Counted from the first letter of the stretch, positions 39,553-48,937 are shown. The stretch: 64,000 bases of DNA from an uncultured Arenicella sp. (GCA_947499305.1 CANMNN010000007.1:87554-151553), one strand, 5' to 3'. Notes: generated by a model from the sequence alone, not told the origin. Made by a program: numbers and translations.

Positions 39553-40305
39553 GTGTTGACAGGCTTTTTCGAGCAGGACCATTCCTCGCAGTTTGAAAAC
39601 CGCTTCATTTCCAATGAAAAGTTGTTTTTAGATCGAGGTAAGAGTGTTTATCTATTTTCATGCGATTACTCTGTCCTAGCTTATCAACAAGAGTTTTTTG
39701 ATCTTTTTAGCGTAGCGTTCCCTGCGGATTTAGCTAGGGCAGTGCCTAAACGTCAAGCAGAATTTTTAGCTGGACGATATGCGGCAAGGGAGGCTATGCG
39801 ATGTTCAGGAATTGATGCTAATCACCCCGAAAATGTTCATGTAGGACCACAACGATCTCCAATATGGCCGAGTGAATATATTGGCTCTATAACCCATACC
39901 GACAATAAAGCTATATGTGTTATCACGAGCTCTAACACTGACGTTCAAATAGGCGTCGATTATGAACCTTATCTCTCCGAGTTAGTCGCATGCGAGGTTA
40001 ATAGTAATATTCATACCAAAGAGGAGAGTCTGATATTAACGGAGCAGGGCGTTTCTACCAGTATTGCAACGACTATAATTTTTTCAGCTAAAGAGAGTCT
40101 ATTTAAAGCTGTGTACCCCAAAGTAGGCGAATACTTTGGGTTTGATTACGCCACAGTGAGGTATTGTGATGTTAGCTCTGGGTGCTTGACATTGCGACTC
40201 AAGGACTCATTCGCCAATAAACATTTGATACCTGATCAATATATTTGTGACTTTGAATTGAGTCCCGATGGTGTACTAACACTAATTCATAACCAGACCG
40301 GCTGA
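39553..40305 (+). CDS. Sfp/EntD-type 4'-phosphopantetheinyl transferase
   Basis: The 250-aa enzyme transfers phosphopantetheine from CoA to the carrier-domain serines. Family features are FLAGRYAAREAM, the PIWP...GSITHT segment, GVDYEPY with Asp136 and Glu138, and FSAKESLFKA with Lys180, Glu181 and Lys185. Asp136, Glu138 and Glu181 are the expected magnesium ligands. The shape is closer to the EntD branch than to AcpS. Its start is GTG, 11 bases after the thioesterase stop. It would activate the ten carrier domains encoded by the two NRPS genes (one ACP and nine PCPs). Confidence 0.92.
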   Translation: MLTGFFEQDHSSQFENRFISNEKLFLDRGKSVYLFSCDYSVLAYQQEFFDLFSVAFPADLARAVPKRQAEFLAGRYAAREAMRCSGIDANHPENVHVGPQRSPIWPSEYIGSITHTDNKAICVITSSNTDVQIGVDYEPYLSELVACEVNSNIHTKEESLILTEQGVSTSIATTIIFSAKESLFKAVYPKVGEYFGFDYATVRYCDVSSGCLTLRLKDSFANKHLIPDQYICDFELSPDGVLTLIHNQTG

Positions 40306-40548
40306 TCACATAAAAATGATACATGTCCTCGACCATCAGCGAGTCTTGAAACAATACAAAAATTTTGCAGATCTTGTTGGAATTGTCTTGTTTGGATCAT
40401 GCAACGATAGCTTGACCAATAGATCTAGAGCTGCAAGTATGGCTCGAGTTTTTAAAACACTTAAGGGATTATATGTGTAAGTTCTGCAATTGCTTTATCC
40501 ACTAAACGCGTCCCATTCAACCCTCAATTACTCGTTCGAAAAAATATA

Positions 40549-41742
40549 ATGAGAACATTAGAAACGACATCTTTCGATTCCTTTGATCAAATATTCAAGC
40601 AATATTTACGCCCAAATAAGCCTGTCTTAATTAAAAATGCTTTTAGTAGCTCCGGTGTTTTTTCATGGTCGCCCCAAACCTTAAAAAAGCGTGTTGGAGA
40701 TACTAAGGTACAAGTTAACTTTGCTGAAAAAGGTAAGTTCGAGATAGATCAGGTAAAAGGTGGGTATAAGAACGAACCTGTATCTATGAAGTTTTCAGAT
40801 TATGTTGATAGAAGGCTCGGTAATAAGAACTATTATTTACAACAAATATCTGTAGAGGAGACATTTCCAGAGTTGCTCCGGGACATACCCGTTGGCGAGT
40901 TGTTAGAGCCAGACTCCGTTAATGCAACAGCCGTAAACCTATGGATGGGCAGCACACGATCCGTTACTCCTTTGCACTATGACTTCGGCAATAATTTTTT
41001 CATACAATGCTTTGGAAGAAAAAAGTTTGTTCTGTTTGAAGCTGATCAGATTGAATATCTATACCCGCATGAAATAGGCAAACATGCCGCACCACATATT
41101 AGTCAGGTCGATATAAACACCCCTGATTTCGACTCGTTTCCTAAATATAAGGACGCAGACCCTATAGAGGTAACTGTTGAAGCAGGAGACATTCTATTTC
41201 TTCCCAGTACCACCTGGCACCAAGTGGTAGGGGAGTCGACATCTATCAGCGTAAATATATGGTTCCAGCAATATGACTTCCAATGTCTCTTGCCAACGTT
41301 CACTAGGTTCATTCCTCAGAATTATGCGGTTCTTCCCGAGCTAACAAGCAATGCAATTGCATATCAATTTTCGAATATGCTGGGCTTGTGTGATCAATTG
41401 TTGTCGCAAAAGTACTACTTCGAAGCCAGCCTTAGCTATCTTTCTCTATTGGAGTTTTCAATACGCAAAATTTTCGTGAAAAAAGACATTTCGATCCCGC
41501 ATTGCACGGAAGAGGCCCGTCTGGTAAACAATATAAATCAAGCCATTGAATTTGATAAATTGCTTTTGTCTAGCGATACCTTCAGTGCTGAGGACATCGA
41601 GACAATGACCAACTTATTTAAGTCCGGAAAAGAGATGCTTGATATGTCTAACGTCAATTGGGCACCGGATCAGTTAATTGATCTATGTAAAAACATAAAA
41701 TCAATGATTTTACTTTGCGCAGAGAGCGGCAATAAGTTCTGA
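40549..41742 (+). CDS. JmjC/cupin_8-type Fe(II)/2-oxoglutarate oxygenase
   Basis: The 397-aa protein has a JmjC-like cupin core in residues 1-240: KPVLIKNAF near the start, then TPLHYDFGNNFFIQ with the iron ligands His143 and Asp145, GRKKFVLFE, and GDILFLPSTTWHQV with the third ligand His224. The C-terminal 150 residues look helical and match nothing I know. Relatives hydroxylate protein side chains, but similar enzymes also occur in peptide natural-product loci. Being downstream on the same strand as the NRPS genes, it may hydroxylate an amino acid or the finished lipopeptide; Asn, Val or the lipid are possible targets. A 243-base gap separates it from the transferase gene, so co-transcription is likely but not proven. 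Confidence 0.8.
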   Translation: MRTLETTSFDSFDQIFKQYLRPNKPVLIKNAFSSSGVFSWSPQTLKKRVGDTKVQVNFAEKGKFEIDQVKGGYKNEPVSMKFSDYVDRRLGNKNYYLQQISVEETFPELLRDIPVGELLEPDSVNATAVNLWMGSTRSVTPLHYDFGNNFFIQCFGRKKFVLFEADQIEYLYPHEIGKHAAPHISQVDINTPDFDSFPKYKDADPIEVTVEAGDILFLPSTTWHQVVGESTSISVNIWFQQYDFQCLLPTFTRFIPQNYAVLPELTSNAIAYQFSNMLGLCDQLLSQKYYFEASLSYLSLLEFSIRKIFVKKDISIPHCTEEARLVNNINQAIEFDKLLLSSDTFSAEDIETMTNLFKSGKEMLDMSNVNWAPDQLIDLCKNIKSMILLCAESGNKF

Positions 41743-41855
41743 ATTAGCAAAAATTTTTGCAGCAAAAATTGCCCTAAGTTACTTTACCGAGAGCGAAGAA
41801 TAGGGGCTCGTTTGGATTAGGGGGCTAGATAACTACTTTTCTGATCGATCTTTCG

Positions 41856-43022
41856 CTATCGATTTTCCACTAAAGCCTTCATCGTCGAATGAAAATGAAC
41901 AATCGAGCTTTCGAATAAACCGAACTCCAAATGTTGGTTTGCATTGGCTGCCAAACCTCGTTGGCCCGACATAATTACTTGTCTGTCTTCATCAATCGCG
42001 GCATTAACAACCGCCAAAGCGCTATCAACTAAGGCCAAATTATCCGTGTCGTCGGCATCTACACCCGTGACAATAAACGTAGTCTGTTTAGTTCGGTCAA
42101 CGGCAATAGGGTCAAGCACCACCACTGCTTTAAAACCGGGGTGATTCGATATTAGTATATTCGGAAATAAGTGGTAGACGTAGGTAAGGCTGAGGTCAAC
42201 ATTCCATTTAGACACTGGCTTATCTCGAAGCTTTTCAACCGCGCGATAAGGAAAGCACAATCGACTATTGCGTCCAAATTGTTCTACCACGTTTAGGTTG
42301 TCGAACTGCAGTGGAAAAAATGTATCAGTATGGGTCGCGCGTATATGGTACCCCTCTAAGAAGCTCTCTAGCACAATTTTCCAGTTCGCCGGTAGCTCTA
42401 TGCTTAACACTTCGTGCAGGCGATGCGTTTCAGGAATCAAACCAACCGTATTAATGAGAAGTTCGCTTTCTACGGAAGAGTCTTGTCGGTCTATGCAAAC
42501 AAATATCAACCCGTTTTCTTCTTTGCATTCTATTGGAACCAAGCCTCGCTGAGTCTTATCCAGCTCAGGAAAGCCATGCTCGTGGGGGACTCCTCGTAAG
42601 GAACCATCCAAACCATATGTCCAAGCATGATAAGGGCAAACAAATGATTTCGTGTGCCCGCAACCTTCGGCTACTTGGACGCCTCGATGCCGGCAGGCAT
42701 TTCTAAAGGCGTTCACTGCCCCCTCTTTGTTTCTGACCACCACGATCGGCGTACCATAAACATCTCTAGCTGAGTAAGCTCCAGGTCCATCTAAGGCTGA
42801 CGACGGGCAGTAGATTGTGAATTGTCGACGTAGCGTAGTTAGCTCGAGTTCAAAATGAGCTTTAGATTGATAATGCTCTACTGGCTCTTGCCAGCATTCG
42901 GTTCCCATGTCGGTGTTCTTGGTGTCGATATGATCAAAGATACGCCTGATCACAGCTTCATCGTCTAGCAGTATAGGGGAGCTGTTGCTGCTAATTTCAT
43001 TCAATTGCTGTTTATCGGTCAT
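41856..43022 (-). CDS. Rieske non-heme iron oxygenase, alpha subunit
   Basis: The 388-aa protein has an N-terminal Rieske [2Fe-2S] domain: CRHRG gives Cys110 and His112, CPYHAW gives Cys129 and His132. The catalytic domain follows with EGYHIRATHTD (His226 and His231 as iron ligands) and DEDRQVI near the C-terminus, a probable source of the acidic third ligand. This is the aromatic-ring/quaternary-amine oxygenase superfamily (COG4638). It requires a reductase, and none is encoded nearby. The gene converges with the JmjC gene and diverges from the Mrp operon. The substrate is unknown; a role in the lipopeptide pathway is possible but opposed by its orientation. Confidence 0.88.
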   Translation of the reverse strand: MTDKQQLNEISSNSSPILLDDEAVIRRIFDHIDTKNTDMGTECWQEPVEHYQSKAHFELELTTLRRQFTIYCPSSALDGPGAYSARDVYGTPIVVVRNKEGAVNAFRNACRHRGVQVAEGCGHTKSFVCPYHAWTYGLDGSLRGVPHEHGFPELDKTQRGLVPIECKEENGLIFVCIDRQDSSVESELLINTVGLIPETHRLHEVLSIELPANWKIVLESFLEGYHIRATHTDTFFPLQFDNLNVVEQFGRNSRLCFPYRAVEKLRDKPVSKWNVDLSLTYVYHLFPNILISNHPGFKAVVVLDPIAVDRTKQTTFIVTGVDADDTDNLALVDSALAVVNAAIDEDRQVIMSGQRGLAANANQHLEFGLFESSIVHFHSTMKALVENR

Positions 43023-43449
43023 GTGGCCTGTAAGTCCTCAAAGGTTTATTCTTTGATCTTCAAATTCAGTTTAAGCAAAGCATTAGCTTACAACAAGTTT
43101 TGTAAAAACAAGATTAAGAAGCTATGCCCAAGAATCCGCGAAACTGTTTTTTGTTCTAGGCATCTTCCTTGCAAAGGGATTAAAGAGAAATTAGAGAGCG
43201 GTTGACTCGATGGTTTTCCTCAAAGCATCGAGTCAATAATATAAATGATTTTGAACGTGCCGCCATCTTTCATAAATATGCAACGACTCATGCGAATAGC
43301 TGTTAGACGCCAAAGGCCGTAAAAAATTAGTGTAAGTCTCGCTTGCCAAAATCGGTTCCCACTCGTAAACTCCTAGCGGCGTCCACCAATAAACTGTCAC
43401 CAAATACGTCGCTATTAACGACGTTCTAATTAATGGATCACAAGCAGCC
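43023..43449. other. Divergent intergenic region, Rieske gene / Mrp operon
   Basis: 427 bases with promoters expected for both flanking genes. The main feature is the 11-bp perfect inverted repeat at 43202-43236. A reverse-strand reading frame at 43233-43469 exists, but I do not believe it is a gene. Confidence 0.5.
43202..43236. promoter_or_regulatory. Perfect 11-bp inverted repeat
   Basis: TTGACTCGATG and CATCGAGTCAA are separated by 13 bases. There is no T tract on either side. Placed between divergent genes, it may be a regulator-binding site or a terminator-like stem insulating the two promoters. Confidence 0.4.
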
Positions 43450-43959
43450 ATGGCAACAAGTAAAATCAAGGTCAGACGCTATACGCACTCCGCAAAATGG
43501 ATAATATCTTTATCGATTTTTTGGTTGCTGCTGTCTGGGTATTTAAAGCCTCTGTTACTCGGCTTCGGTGTCGCGTCCGTCGTCCTAGTCATGTTCGTTT
43601 TTAATCGTATGCAAAGAGTTGACAACGAGCCCCAAGAATTTGGAACCTGGCTTCAGATAATTCGCTATACCCCTTGGCTATTAGGGCAAATCCTAAGCTC
43701 CAGCCTTCGCGTCACAAAGCTTGTCTGGGGTTCGGCGAGCGAGGTTTCACCGAGTTTGGCAAAGATTAACGTTGAAACCGTTCCTGAAGCCCGACGTACT
43801 CTCTACGCAAACTCTATTACCTTAACACCTGGCACATTGACCTTGGATGTTGACGGTGACGAAGTGACTGTGCACGCGTTAGAACAAACGTCGATAGATG
43901 AACTTAAGAAGGGTTATATCGCAAGTAAGATAACTGGAATCTGGGGTGAGAATAAATGA
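43450..43959 (+). CDS. mrpE: Mrp antiporter subunit E
   Basis: The 169-aa protein matches MnhE/MrpE: two N-terminal hydrophobic segments (SLSIFWLLLSGY, LLLGFGVASVVLVMF) and a soluble tail with NSITLTPGTLTLD, the hallmark of the family. MrpE helps assemble the multi-subunit sodium(potassium)/proton antiporter in the inner membrane. It is the first gene of the operon and overlaps mrpF by 4 bases. Placing E first rather than A is typical of the E-F-G-B arrangement related to membrane-bound hydrogenase modules. Confidence 0.9.
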   Translation: MATSKIKVRRYTHSAKWIISLSIFWLLLSGYLKPLLLGFGVASVVLVMFVFNRMQRVDNEPQEFGTWLQIIRYTPWLLGQILSSSLRVTKLVWGSASEVSPSLAKINVETVPEARRTLYANSITLTPGTLTLDVDGDEVTVHALEQTSIDELKKGYIASKITGIWGENK

Positions 43960-44222
43960 CCGCACTTTATGCAGTGGTGTGCATAGCTATTTTGCTTGTA
44001 ATGGCCATCGCGCTCGCAAGAGCATTTTATGCGCCAACGGTTTACGACCGTATTCTTGGTGTTAATATGTTTGGCACCAAAACAGTGCTGTTTATCGCTG
44101 TTGTTGGATACTTAATGGGGCGACCTGACTTCCTCGATATAGCCATTGTCTATGCACTTATTAATTTTATTGGGATGGTTGCGGTACTGCGCTTTTTTGA
44201 GTACACCGCGCCCGTTGATTAG
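43956..44222 (+). CDS. mrpF: Mrp antiporter subunit F
   Basis: An 88-aa protein with three hydrophobic segments and the MrpF signature ARAFYAPTVYDRILGVNMFGTKTV, followed by PDFLDIAIVYALINFIG. It is a small membrane subunit of the antiporter. Start overlaps mrpE by 4 bases. Confidence 0.9.
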   Translation: MTALYAVVCIAILLVMAIALARAFYAPTVYDRILGVNMFGTKTVLFIAVVGYLMGRPDFLDIAIVYALINFIGMVAVLRFFEYTAPVD

Positions 44223-44246
44223 CACTACAAGGGAGGTTAATCAGGT

Positions 44247-44585
44247 ATGCTTTTATTGTTAGATATTATCAGTGGCATATTGTTGGTCACCGGCGTCTTT
44301 TTTGGTCTAAGTGGCGCTGTGGGAGTCTTCAAACTTCCTAATTTTTTTACTCGCGTTCATGCTGCAAGTGTGACCGATTCAATAGCGGTAATCTTAATTG
44401 TCAGTGGCCTGGTGTTACAAACACCGCTTGGCATTAATATAGCCAAGCTTCTGTTTATTCTTGTGTTTTTGTTAATCACCAGTCCAACAGCTTCTCACGC
44501 GCTCGCTAAATCAGCTCGCCACGGAGGCTTACTAACAATGAGTGAGCTAGAAAAAGGAGATCAAGAGGAGAAAGCACCAAAATGA
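44247..44585 (+). CDS. mrpG: Mrp antiporter subunit G
   Basis: A 112-aa protein with three hydrophobic segments and the MrpG pattern: GVFFGLSGAVGVFKLPNFFTRVHAAS, then TSPTASHALAKSA. The Shine-Dalgarno AGGGAGG lies upstream in the 24-base gap after mrpF. The charged C-terminal tail (LEKGDQEEKAPK) is cytosolic. Overlaps the next gene by 4 bases. Confidence 0.9.
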   Translation: MLLLLDIISGILLVTGVFFGLSGAVGVFKLPNFFTRVHAASVTDSIAVILIVSGLVLQTPLGINIAKLLFILVFLLITSPTASHALAKSARHGGLLTMSELEKGDQEEKAPK

Positions 44586-45562
44586 GTGACTTTATCGATT
44601 TGGTGTTGCTAGCGATGCTGGCTCTCACTGGTTTACGAATTATTTTCTTAAAAGACTTGTTCGCCGTAGTCATGTTGTTCGGTATCTATAGTTTTTTGAC
44701 GGCATTAATCTTCATCAATCTCGACGCAGTAGATGTCGCCTTTACCGAAGCGGCTGTCGGCGCCGGTATATCCTCAGTTTTGATGTTGGGAACCCTAGCA
44801 CTAACGGGGCGAGAGGAAAAAGAGAGTTCGCATTCGTCTATCTTGCCTTTGATAGTTGTGTTTATTACCGGTGCAGCGCTTATATACGGCACACTGGATA
44901 TGGAGCCTTTCGGCAACCCCGACAACCCTATTCACAAGCATGTTGCACCTCGATATATTGAAGATTCGCCAAAAGAAATTGGTCTGCCCAATATGGTGAC
45001 TTCGGTCTTAGCCAGTTATCGAGGTTTTGATACATTAGGTGAGGTAGTCGTTGTTTTTGCGGCTTTGATTGCTGTCCTTTCCTTATTAGGAGTGCCTAAA
45101 GAAGGCCAAGAAAAAGCACCTGCATCAGGACTTAAGAGCCATCAGGTGCTTCGCGTAGTAGCCAAATTGATCATTTCTCCGATTATTCTGTTTGCCTTGT
45201 ACGTGCAGTTTCACGGTGATTTTGGACCGGGTGGTGGGTTTCAGGCCGGTGTGATCGCCGCTGCTGCGCTCATTCTTTACGCACTTGTTTTTGGCTTGCC
45301 CAATGCGGTCGCTGTTATTGGCCCACGATTTTTAAAATTCATGGCCGCAGCAGGTGTGTTGCTTTATGCAAGTGTTGGTTTTTTCAGTATGTATAAGGGA
45401 GGAAACTTTCTTGATTACAATAAACTCGCAGCCGACCCTGTAGCAGGGCAGCACTATGGCATTCTTATTATCGAGCTTGGTGTTGGTATTACGGTATTCG
45501 CCGTAATGCTGAATATCTATTACGCTTTTGGCAACCAAGTCGAGAGGTCAAATATCCAATGA
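44582..45562 (+). CDS. mrpB: MrpA C-terminal (DUF4040) part fused to MrpB
   Basis: The 326-aa protein is a fusion. Residues 1-75 resemble DUF4040/MbhD, the part that forms the C-terminal end of MrpA in Bacillus (DLFAVVMLFGIYSFLTALIF, FTEAAVGAGISSVLMLGTLAL). Residues 80-175 include an MbhE-like stretch with an extracytoplasmic loop. Residues 190-315 are MrpB (HGDFGPGGGFQAGVIAAAA). MrpB is an inner-membrane subunit of the antiporter. The fusion explains why no full-length MrpA is present: its N-terminal antiporter-like portion must be supplied by one of the separate 500-aa subunits downstream. Overlaps both neighbours by 4 bases. Confidence 0.88.
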   Translation: MSDFIDLVLLAMLALTGLRIIFLKDLFAVVMLFGIYSFLTALIFINLDAVDVAFTEAAVGAGISSVLMLGTLALTGREEKESSHSSILPLIVVFITGAALIYGTLDMEPFGNPDNPIHKHVAPRYIEDSPKEIGLPNMVTSVLASYRGFDTLGEVVVVFAALIAVLSLLGVPKEGQEKAPASGLKSHQVLRVVAKLIISPIILFALYVQFHGDFGPGGGFQAGVIAAAALILYALVFGLPNAVAVIGPRFLKFMAAAGVLLYASVGFFSMYKGGNFLDYNKLAADPVAGQHYGILIIELGVGITVFAVMLNIYYAFGNQVERSNIQ

Positions 45563-45915
45563 ATTTCATTCTCGACCACTATAATTATTGGATCGTTGTC
45601 TTCTTGATGATGACTGGTTTTTATATTGTAATCACGGCCAATAATTTGGTTAAAAAAATCGTTGGCCTAAACGTTTTTCAGACTTCAGTGTTCATACTCT
45701 ATATATCTGAAGCCAAAGTCAGCGGTGGAACCGCGCCTATTGTCACCGAAGGCGCCACTTTGTACTCAAACCCTTTGCCACATGTATTGATTCTCACCGC
45801 TATTGTGGTTGGGGTTGCAGTAACCGCTGTTGGTCTTGCCCTAATTGTTCGGATTAAGCGAGCCTATGGCACTGTTGAAGAAAACGAATTTAAAAAAATG
45901 GATGACGCCATATAA
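45559..45915 (+). CDS. mrpC: Mrp antiporter subunit C
   Basis: A 118-aa NuoK-like protein with three membrane segments: MMTGFYIVITANNLVKKIVGLNVFQTSVFI, then DPLPHVLILTAIVVG-like NPLPHVLILTAIVVGVAV. It corresponds to MrpC, the small subunit packed beside MrpD. It overlaps mrpB by 4 bases and shares one base with mrpD (TAATG). Confidence 0.9.
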   Translation: MNFILDHYNYWIVVFLMMTGFYIVITANNLVKKIVGLNVFQTSVFILYISEAKVSGGTAPIVTEGATLYSNPLPHVLILTAIVVGVAVTAVGLALIVRIKRAYGTVEENEFKKMDDAI

Positions 45916-47432
45916 TGCTTGAACAACACTTGGCGGCACTTCCTATACTTCTGCCCCTAATTGCCGCACCTATAGCACTCATTCTGGGCCGTTCATCATT
46001 CTCATGGGCCTTTGCCACATTAATCAGTGCCTGCGCTTGTCTCTTTGCTTGGCAGTTATTGGATCTCGCCTTAGCGAATGGTGTTATAAGCTACGAAGTT
46101 GGAGGGTGGCCTCCACCTTGGGGCATTGAACTGCGTGTTGACGCTGCCAATGCATTCGTTTTGCTGGCCGTTTCTGCGCTATCAACGCTCGTGTTGCTTT
46201 ATTCGAAAGACAGCATCGAAAAAGAAATTGAGGCTTCTAAACACACTCTGTATTACACAGCTCATTTGCTTTGTTTTGCGGGCTTATCGGGTATTTTATT
46301 AACCGGCGACGCGTTCAATTTATTCGTATTCTTAGAGATTTCTTCATTGGCCACTTATACCATGGTGAGCTTGGCGTCCGATCGCCGCAGTTTGATCGCA
46401 GCCTTTCGCTATCTCGTTATGGGAACCATCGGAGCAACGTTCATTTTGATCGGTGTTGGCTTGCTTTACATGAGCACTGGAACTCTAAATATGCTCGACT
46501 TGGCGAATAGAATTGATATCGCTGAAAGCGGCCGCACAATCAATACTGGCTTAGCTTTTATTATGGTCGGCGTGAGTATTAAGTTAGCACTGTTTCCACT
46601 GCATATGTGGCTTCCATCTGCCTACACATACGCGCCTTCGGCGGTTACTGCCTTTTTAGCAAGCACGGCTACTAAGGTGGCGGTCTATGTGATGATTCGT
46701 TTCATATTCACCGTATTTGGCGTGGACCACGTGTTCGGCTCAATGGGGATGGATTTAATTCTAATGGCTCTGGCTATAGTCGCTATTTTCAAGTGTTCAT
46801 ACAAAGCAACTGTGCAGAGTGACGTTAAAACGGTGCTCGCATACAGCAGTGTTGCTCAAATTGGTTATATGATCCTCGGCATTAGCTTGGTAAGTGCAAC
46901 CGGCTTGATGGCGGGTCTTATCCATATATTCAATCATGCACTTATGAAAGGCGCTCTGTTTATGGCTGTCGGCGCTGTTTTTTATCGTGTTGGTTCGGTT
47001 GATATCACTGCATTTCGCGGTTTAGGAAAGCAGATGCCTCTCACCATGGCGGCGTTTACGATTGCCGGCCTTAGTATTATTGGCGTGCCGCTTACCGTTG
47101 GTTTTGTCAGTAAATGGTATCTAGTCACTGCCGCTCTAGAGCAAAATCAATGGATCGTAGCCGCTTTGGTTTTAGGCGGTTCGCTATTGGCGGTGATCTA
47201 TATTGGCAGAATATTAGAGGCAGCTTACTTTCAAGAGCGGCCTGATTCGCAAAACACAACTGAAATCAAAGAAGTGCCATGGCTAATGCTTGCTCCTATG
47301 TGGGCCTTGGTGTTGGCTAATATTTATTTTGGAGTGGACACCAGCCTCACGACAGAAGCGGCCAGCAGCGCCGCTGAATGGCTTTTCCAGAACAATGAAA
47401 TGCCTCTTGGCAATCAAGCGGAGGCGAAATGA
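45915..47432 (+). CDS. mrpD: Mrp antiporter subunit D
   Basis: A 505-aa, roughly 14-segment protein of the NuoL/M/N proton-channel family. Key features are the membrane glutamate Glu141 in NLFVFLEISS and lysines in KLALFPLHMWLPSAY and STATKVAVYVMIRF, the conserved proton-path residues of this family. The Proton_antipo_M core runs from about residue 130 to 420. This is the best candidate for true MrpD because it directly follows mrpC. Overlaps the next antiporter-like gene by 4 bases. Confidence 0.9.
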   Translation: MLEQHLAALPILLPLIAAPIALILGRSSFSWAFATLISACACLFAWQLLDLALANGVISYEVGGWPPPWGIELRVDAANAFVLLAVSALSTLVLLYSKDSIEKEIEASKHTLYYTAHLLCFAGLSGILLTGDAFNLFVFLEISSLATYTMVSLASDRRSLIAAFRYLVMGTIGATFILIGVGLLYMSTGTLNMLDLANRIDIAESGRTINTGLAFIMVGVSIKLALFPLHMWLPSAYTYAPSAVTAFLASTATKVAVYVMIRFIFTVFGVDHVFGSMGMDLILMALAIVAIFKCSYKATVQSDVKTVLAYSSVAQIGYMILGISLVSATGLMAGLIHIFNHALMKGALFMAVGAVFYRVGSVDITAFRGLGKQMPLTMAAFTIAGLSIIGVPLTVGFVSKWYLVTAALEQNQWIVAALVLGGSLLAVIYIGRILEAAYFQERPDSQNTTEIKEVPWLMLAPMWALVLANIYFGVDTSLTTEAASSAAEWLFQNNEMPLGNQAEAK

Positions 47433-48937
47433 ACCTTTGGCAGGGCATAGAGCCGTCGCAGCTCATTAGTTTATCAATACTGTTACCCTTCGTTGGTGCG
47501 TTGCTGGTTATCGCTACTGGCAAGTCGCCCAATCTACGAGAAGCCGTAACGCTAATAACCGCAATTGTTCTGTTCACGGTTGTACTCGCGATTTATGACT
47601 ACATATCTCAAGGGGGCGAGATAGGCTTAGAGCTAATCGAGTTGTTTCCTGGGCTTTCTATTAGTTTCGAAGTCGAGCCCCTTGGTGTGTTGTTTGCATT
47701 AGTAGCCAGTTTCTTGTGGATAGTCACCAGTGTCTATGCCATTGGTTATATGAGGGGGCACAACGAGCTAAATCAAACACGGTTTTTCTGTTGCTTCGCA
47801 CTCGCCATTAGCTCCGTTATGGCTATTTGTTTCTCCGGCAACTTGCTGACTCTCTTTATATTCTATGAAGTGTTGACGCTTTCGACGTACCCACTTGTTA
47901 CTCATGCTGGTAACGATGCAGCGAAAAAGGGCGGCCGAATTTATTTAGGCATTTTACTCAGTACTTCAATCGCGTTTTTGCTGTTCGCAGTAATGGCTAC
48001 GTATAGCCTCACCGGAACGTTGGACTTTCGCGCTGGTGGCATTTTTGATGATTCTCATAACAAAATTGTTCTCAGCGTTTTACTTGTTTTGTTCTGTTAC
48101 GGCATCGGCAAAGCGGCGATCATGCCGTTTCACCGATGGCTACCTGCTGCGATGGTCGCGCCGACGCCTGTAAGTGCCTTATTGCATGCGGTTGCGGTGG
48201 TAAAAGCGGGCGTGTTTAGTATTTTAAAAGTGATGATCTATATTTTTGGTTTGGACGAACTGAAAGATCTCGCCACAACCGACATCATGCTTTACATCGG
48301 CGTCGCGACAATACTGCTTTCATCGTGTATTGCGATGACCAAGGATAACCTCAAAGCACGACTTGCATACTCGACGGTAAGTCAATTGAGCTATATCGTT
48401 GTTGGTGCCTTGTTAGCTTCATCTATAGCCAGCGCAGGTGCCGCATTGCATATTGCAACCCATGCTGTAGGTAAAATCACTCTGTTCTTTTGTGCCGGCG
48501 CAATTATGGTCGCAAGCCATAAGAAAAATATAAGTGAGATGGTTGGTTTAGGCAGGCAAATGCCGATCACCATGGCGGCCTTTGCGATCGGAGCGATCAG
48601 TATTATTGGCTTACCTCCTATGGCTGGAACGTGGAGCAAGTGGTATCTCACAATCGGTGCCCTTGAGGCGGATAAACTAATTGTTGTCGCCGCGCTGATG
48701 ATTAGCTCACTACTCAATATAGCTTATCTATTGCCCATACCCGTCAAAGCGTTTTTCAATACCACAACTGGTGAAGCTGAACCGTGGAGTTGGTCCGAGA
48801 CGAGAGAGGCGCCGTTACCCATGCTGATCGCATTGAGTGTCACTTCATTATGTTGTCTCGTATTGTTTTTCTATCCTCAACCTTTGATCGACTTAGTTAA
48901 TATGATTCCTGGCGTTTCAACCCAAGGAGAAGGCTAA
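47429..48937 (+). CDS. Second antiporter-like subunit (NuoL/M/MrpD family)
   Basis: A 502-aa multi-pass protein with the same fold as MrpD. Glu147 lies in LTLFIFYEVLTLSTYPLV, and lysines occur in GKAAIMPFHRWLPAAM and AVVKAGVF. It is likely to act as another proton/cation path in the complex. Such a second D-like protein may replace the missing N-terminal half of MrpA. It is directly followed, with no gap, by the small 84-aa gene. Confidence 0.88.
   Translation: MNLWQGIEPSQLISLSILLPFVGALLVIATGKSPNLREAVTLITAIVLFTVVLAIYDYISQGGEIGLELIELFPGLSISFEVEPLGVLFALVASFLWIVTSVYAIGYMRGHNELNQTRFFCCFALAISSVMAICFSGNLLTLFIFYEVLTLSTYPLVTHAGNDAAKKGGRIYLGILLSTSIAFLLFAVMATYSLTGTLDFRAGGIFDDSHNKIVLSVLLVLFCYGIGKAAIMPFHRWLPAAMVAPTPVSALLHAVAVVKAGVFSILKVMIYIFGLDELKDLATTDIMLYIGVATILLSSCIAMTKDNLKARLAYSTVSQLSYIVVGALLASSIASAGAALHIATHAVGKITLFFCAGAIMVASHKKNISEMVGLGRQMPITMAAFAIGAISIIGLPPMAGTWSKWYLTIGALEADKLIVVAALMISSLLNIAYLLPIPVKAFFNTTTGEAEPWSWSETREAPLPMLIALSVTSLCCLVLFFYPQPLIDLVNMIPGVSTQGEG

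Noticed and set aside
40316..40480. A 54-codon frame between the transferase and JmjC genes, starting MIHVLDHQRV and ending LKGLYV
   Set aside because: It has no clear Shine-Dalgarno and no family resemblance I can name. It could be a remnant or a small protein, but the evidence is too weak to list it as a gene.
41747..41760. Palindrome GCAAAAATTTTTGC after the JmjC gene
   Set aside because: The stem is almost all A/T and no separate T tract follows. It is too weak for an intrinsic terminator.
43233..43469. Reverse-strand 78-codon frame overlapping the start of mrpE
   Set aside because: It overlaps a well-supported gene start, lies in a divergent promoter region and shows no motif. Probably chance.
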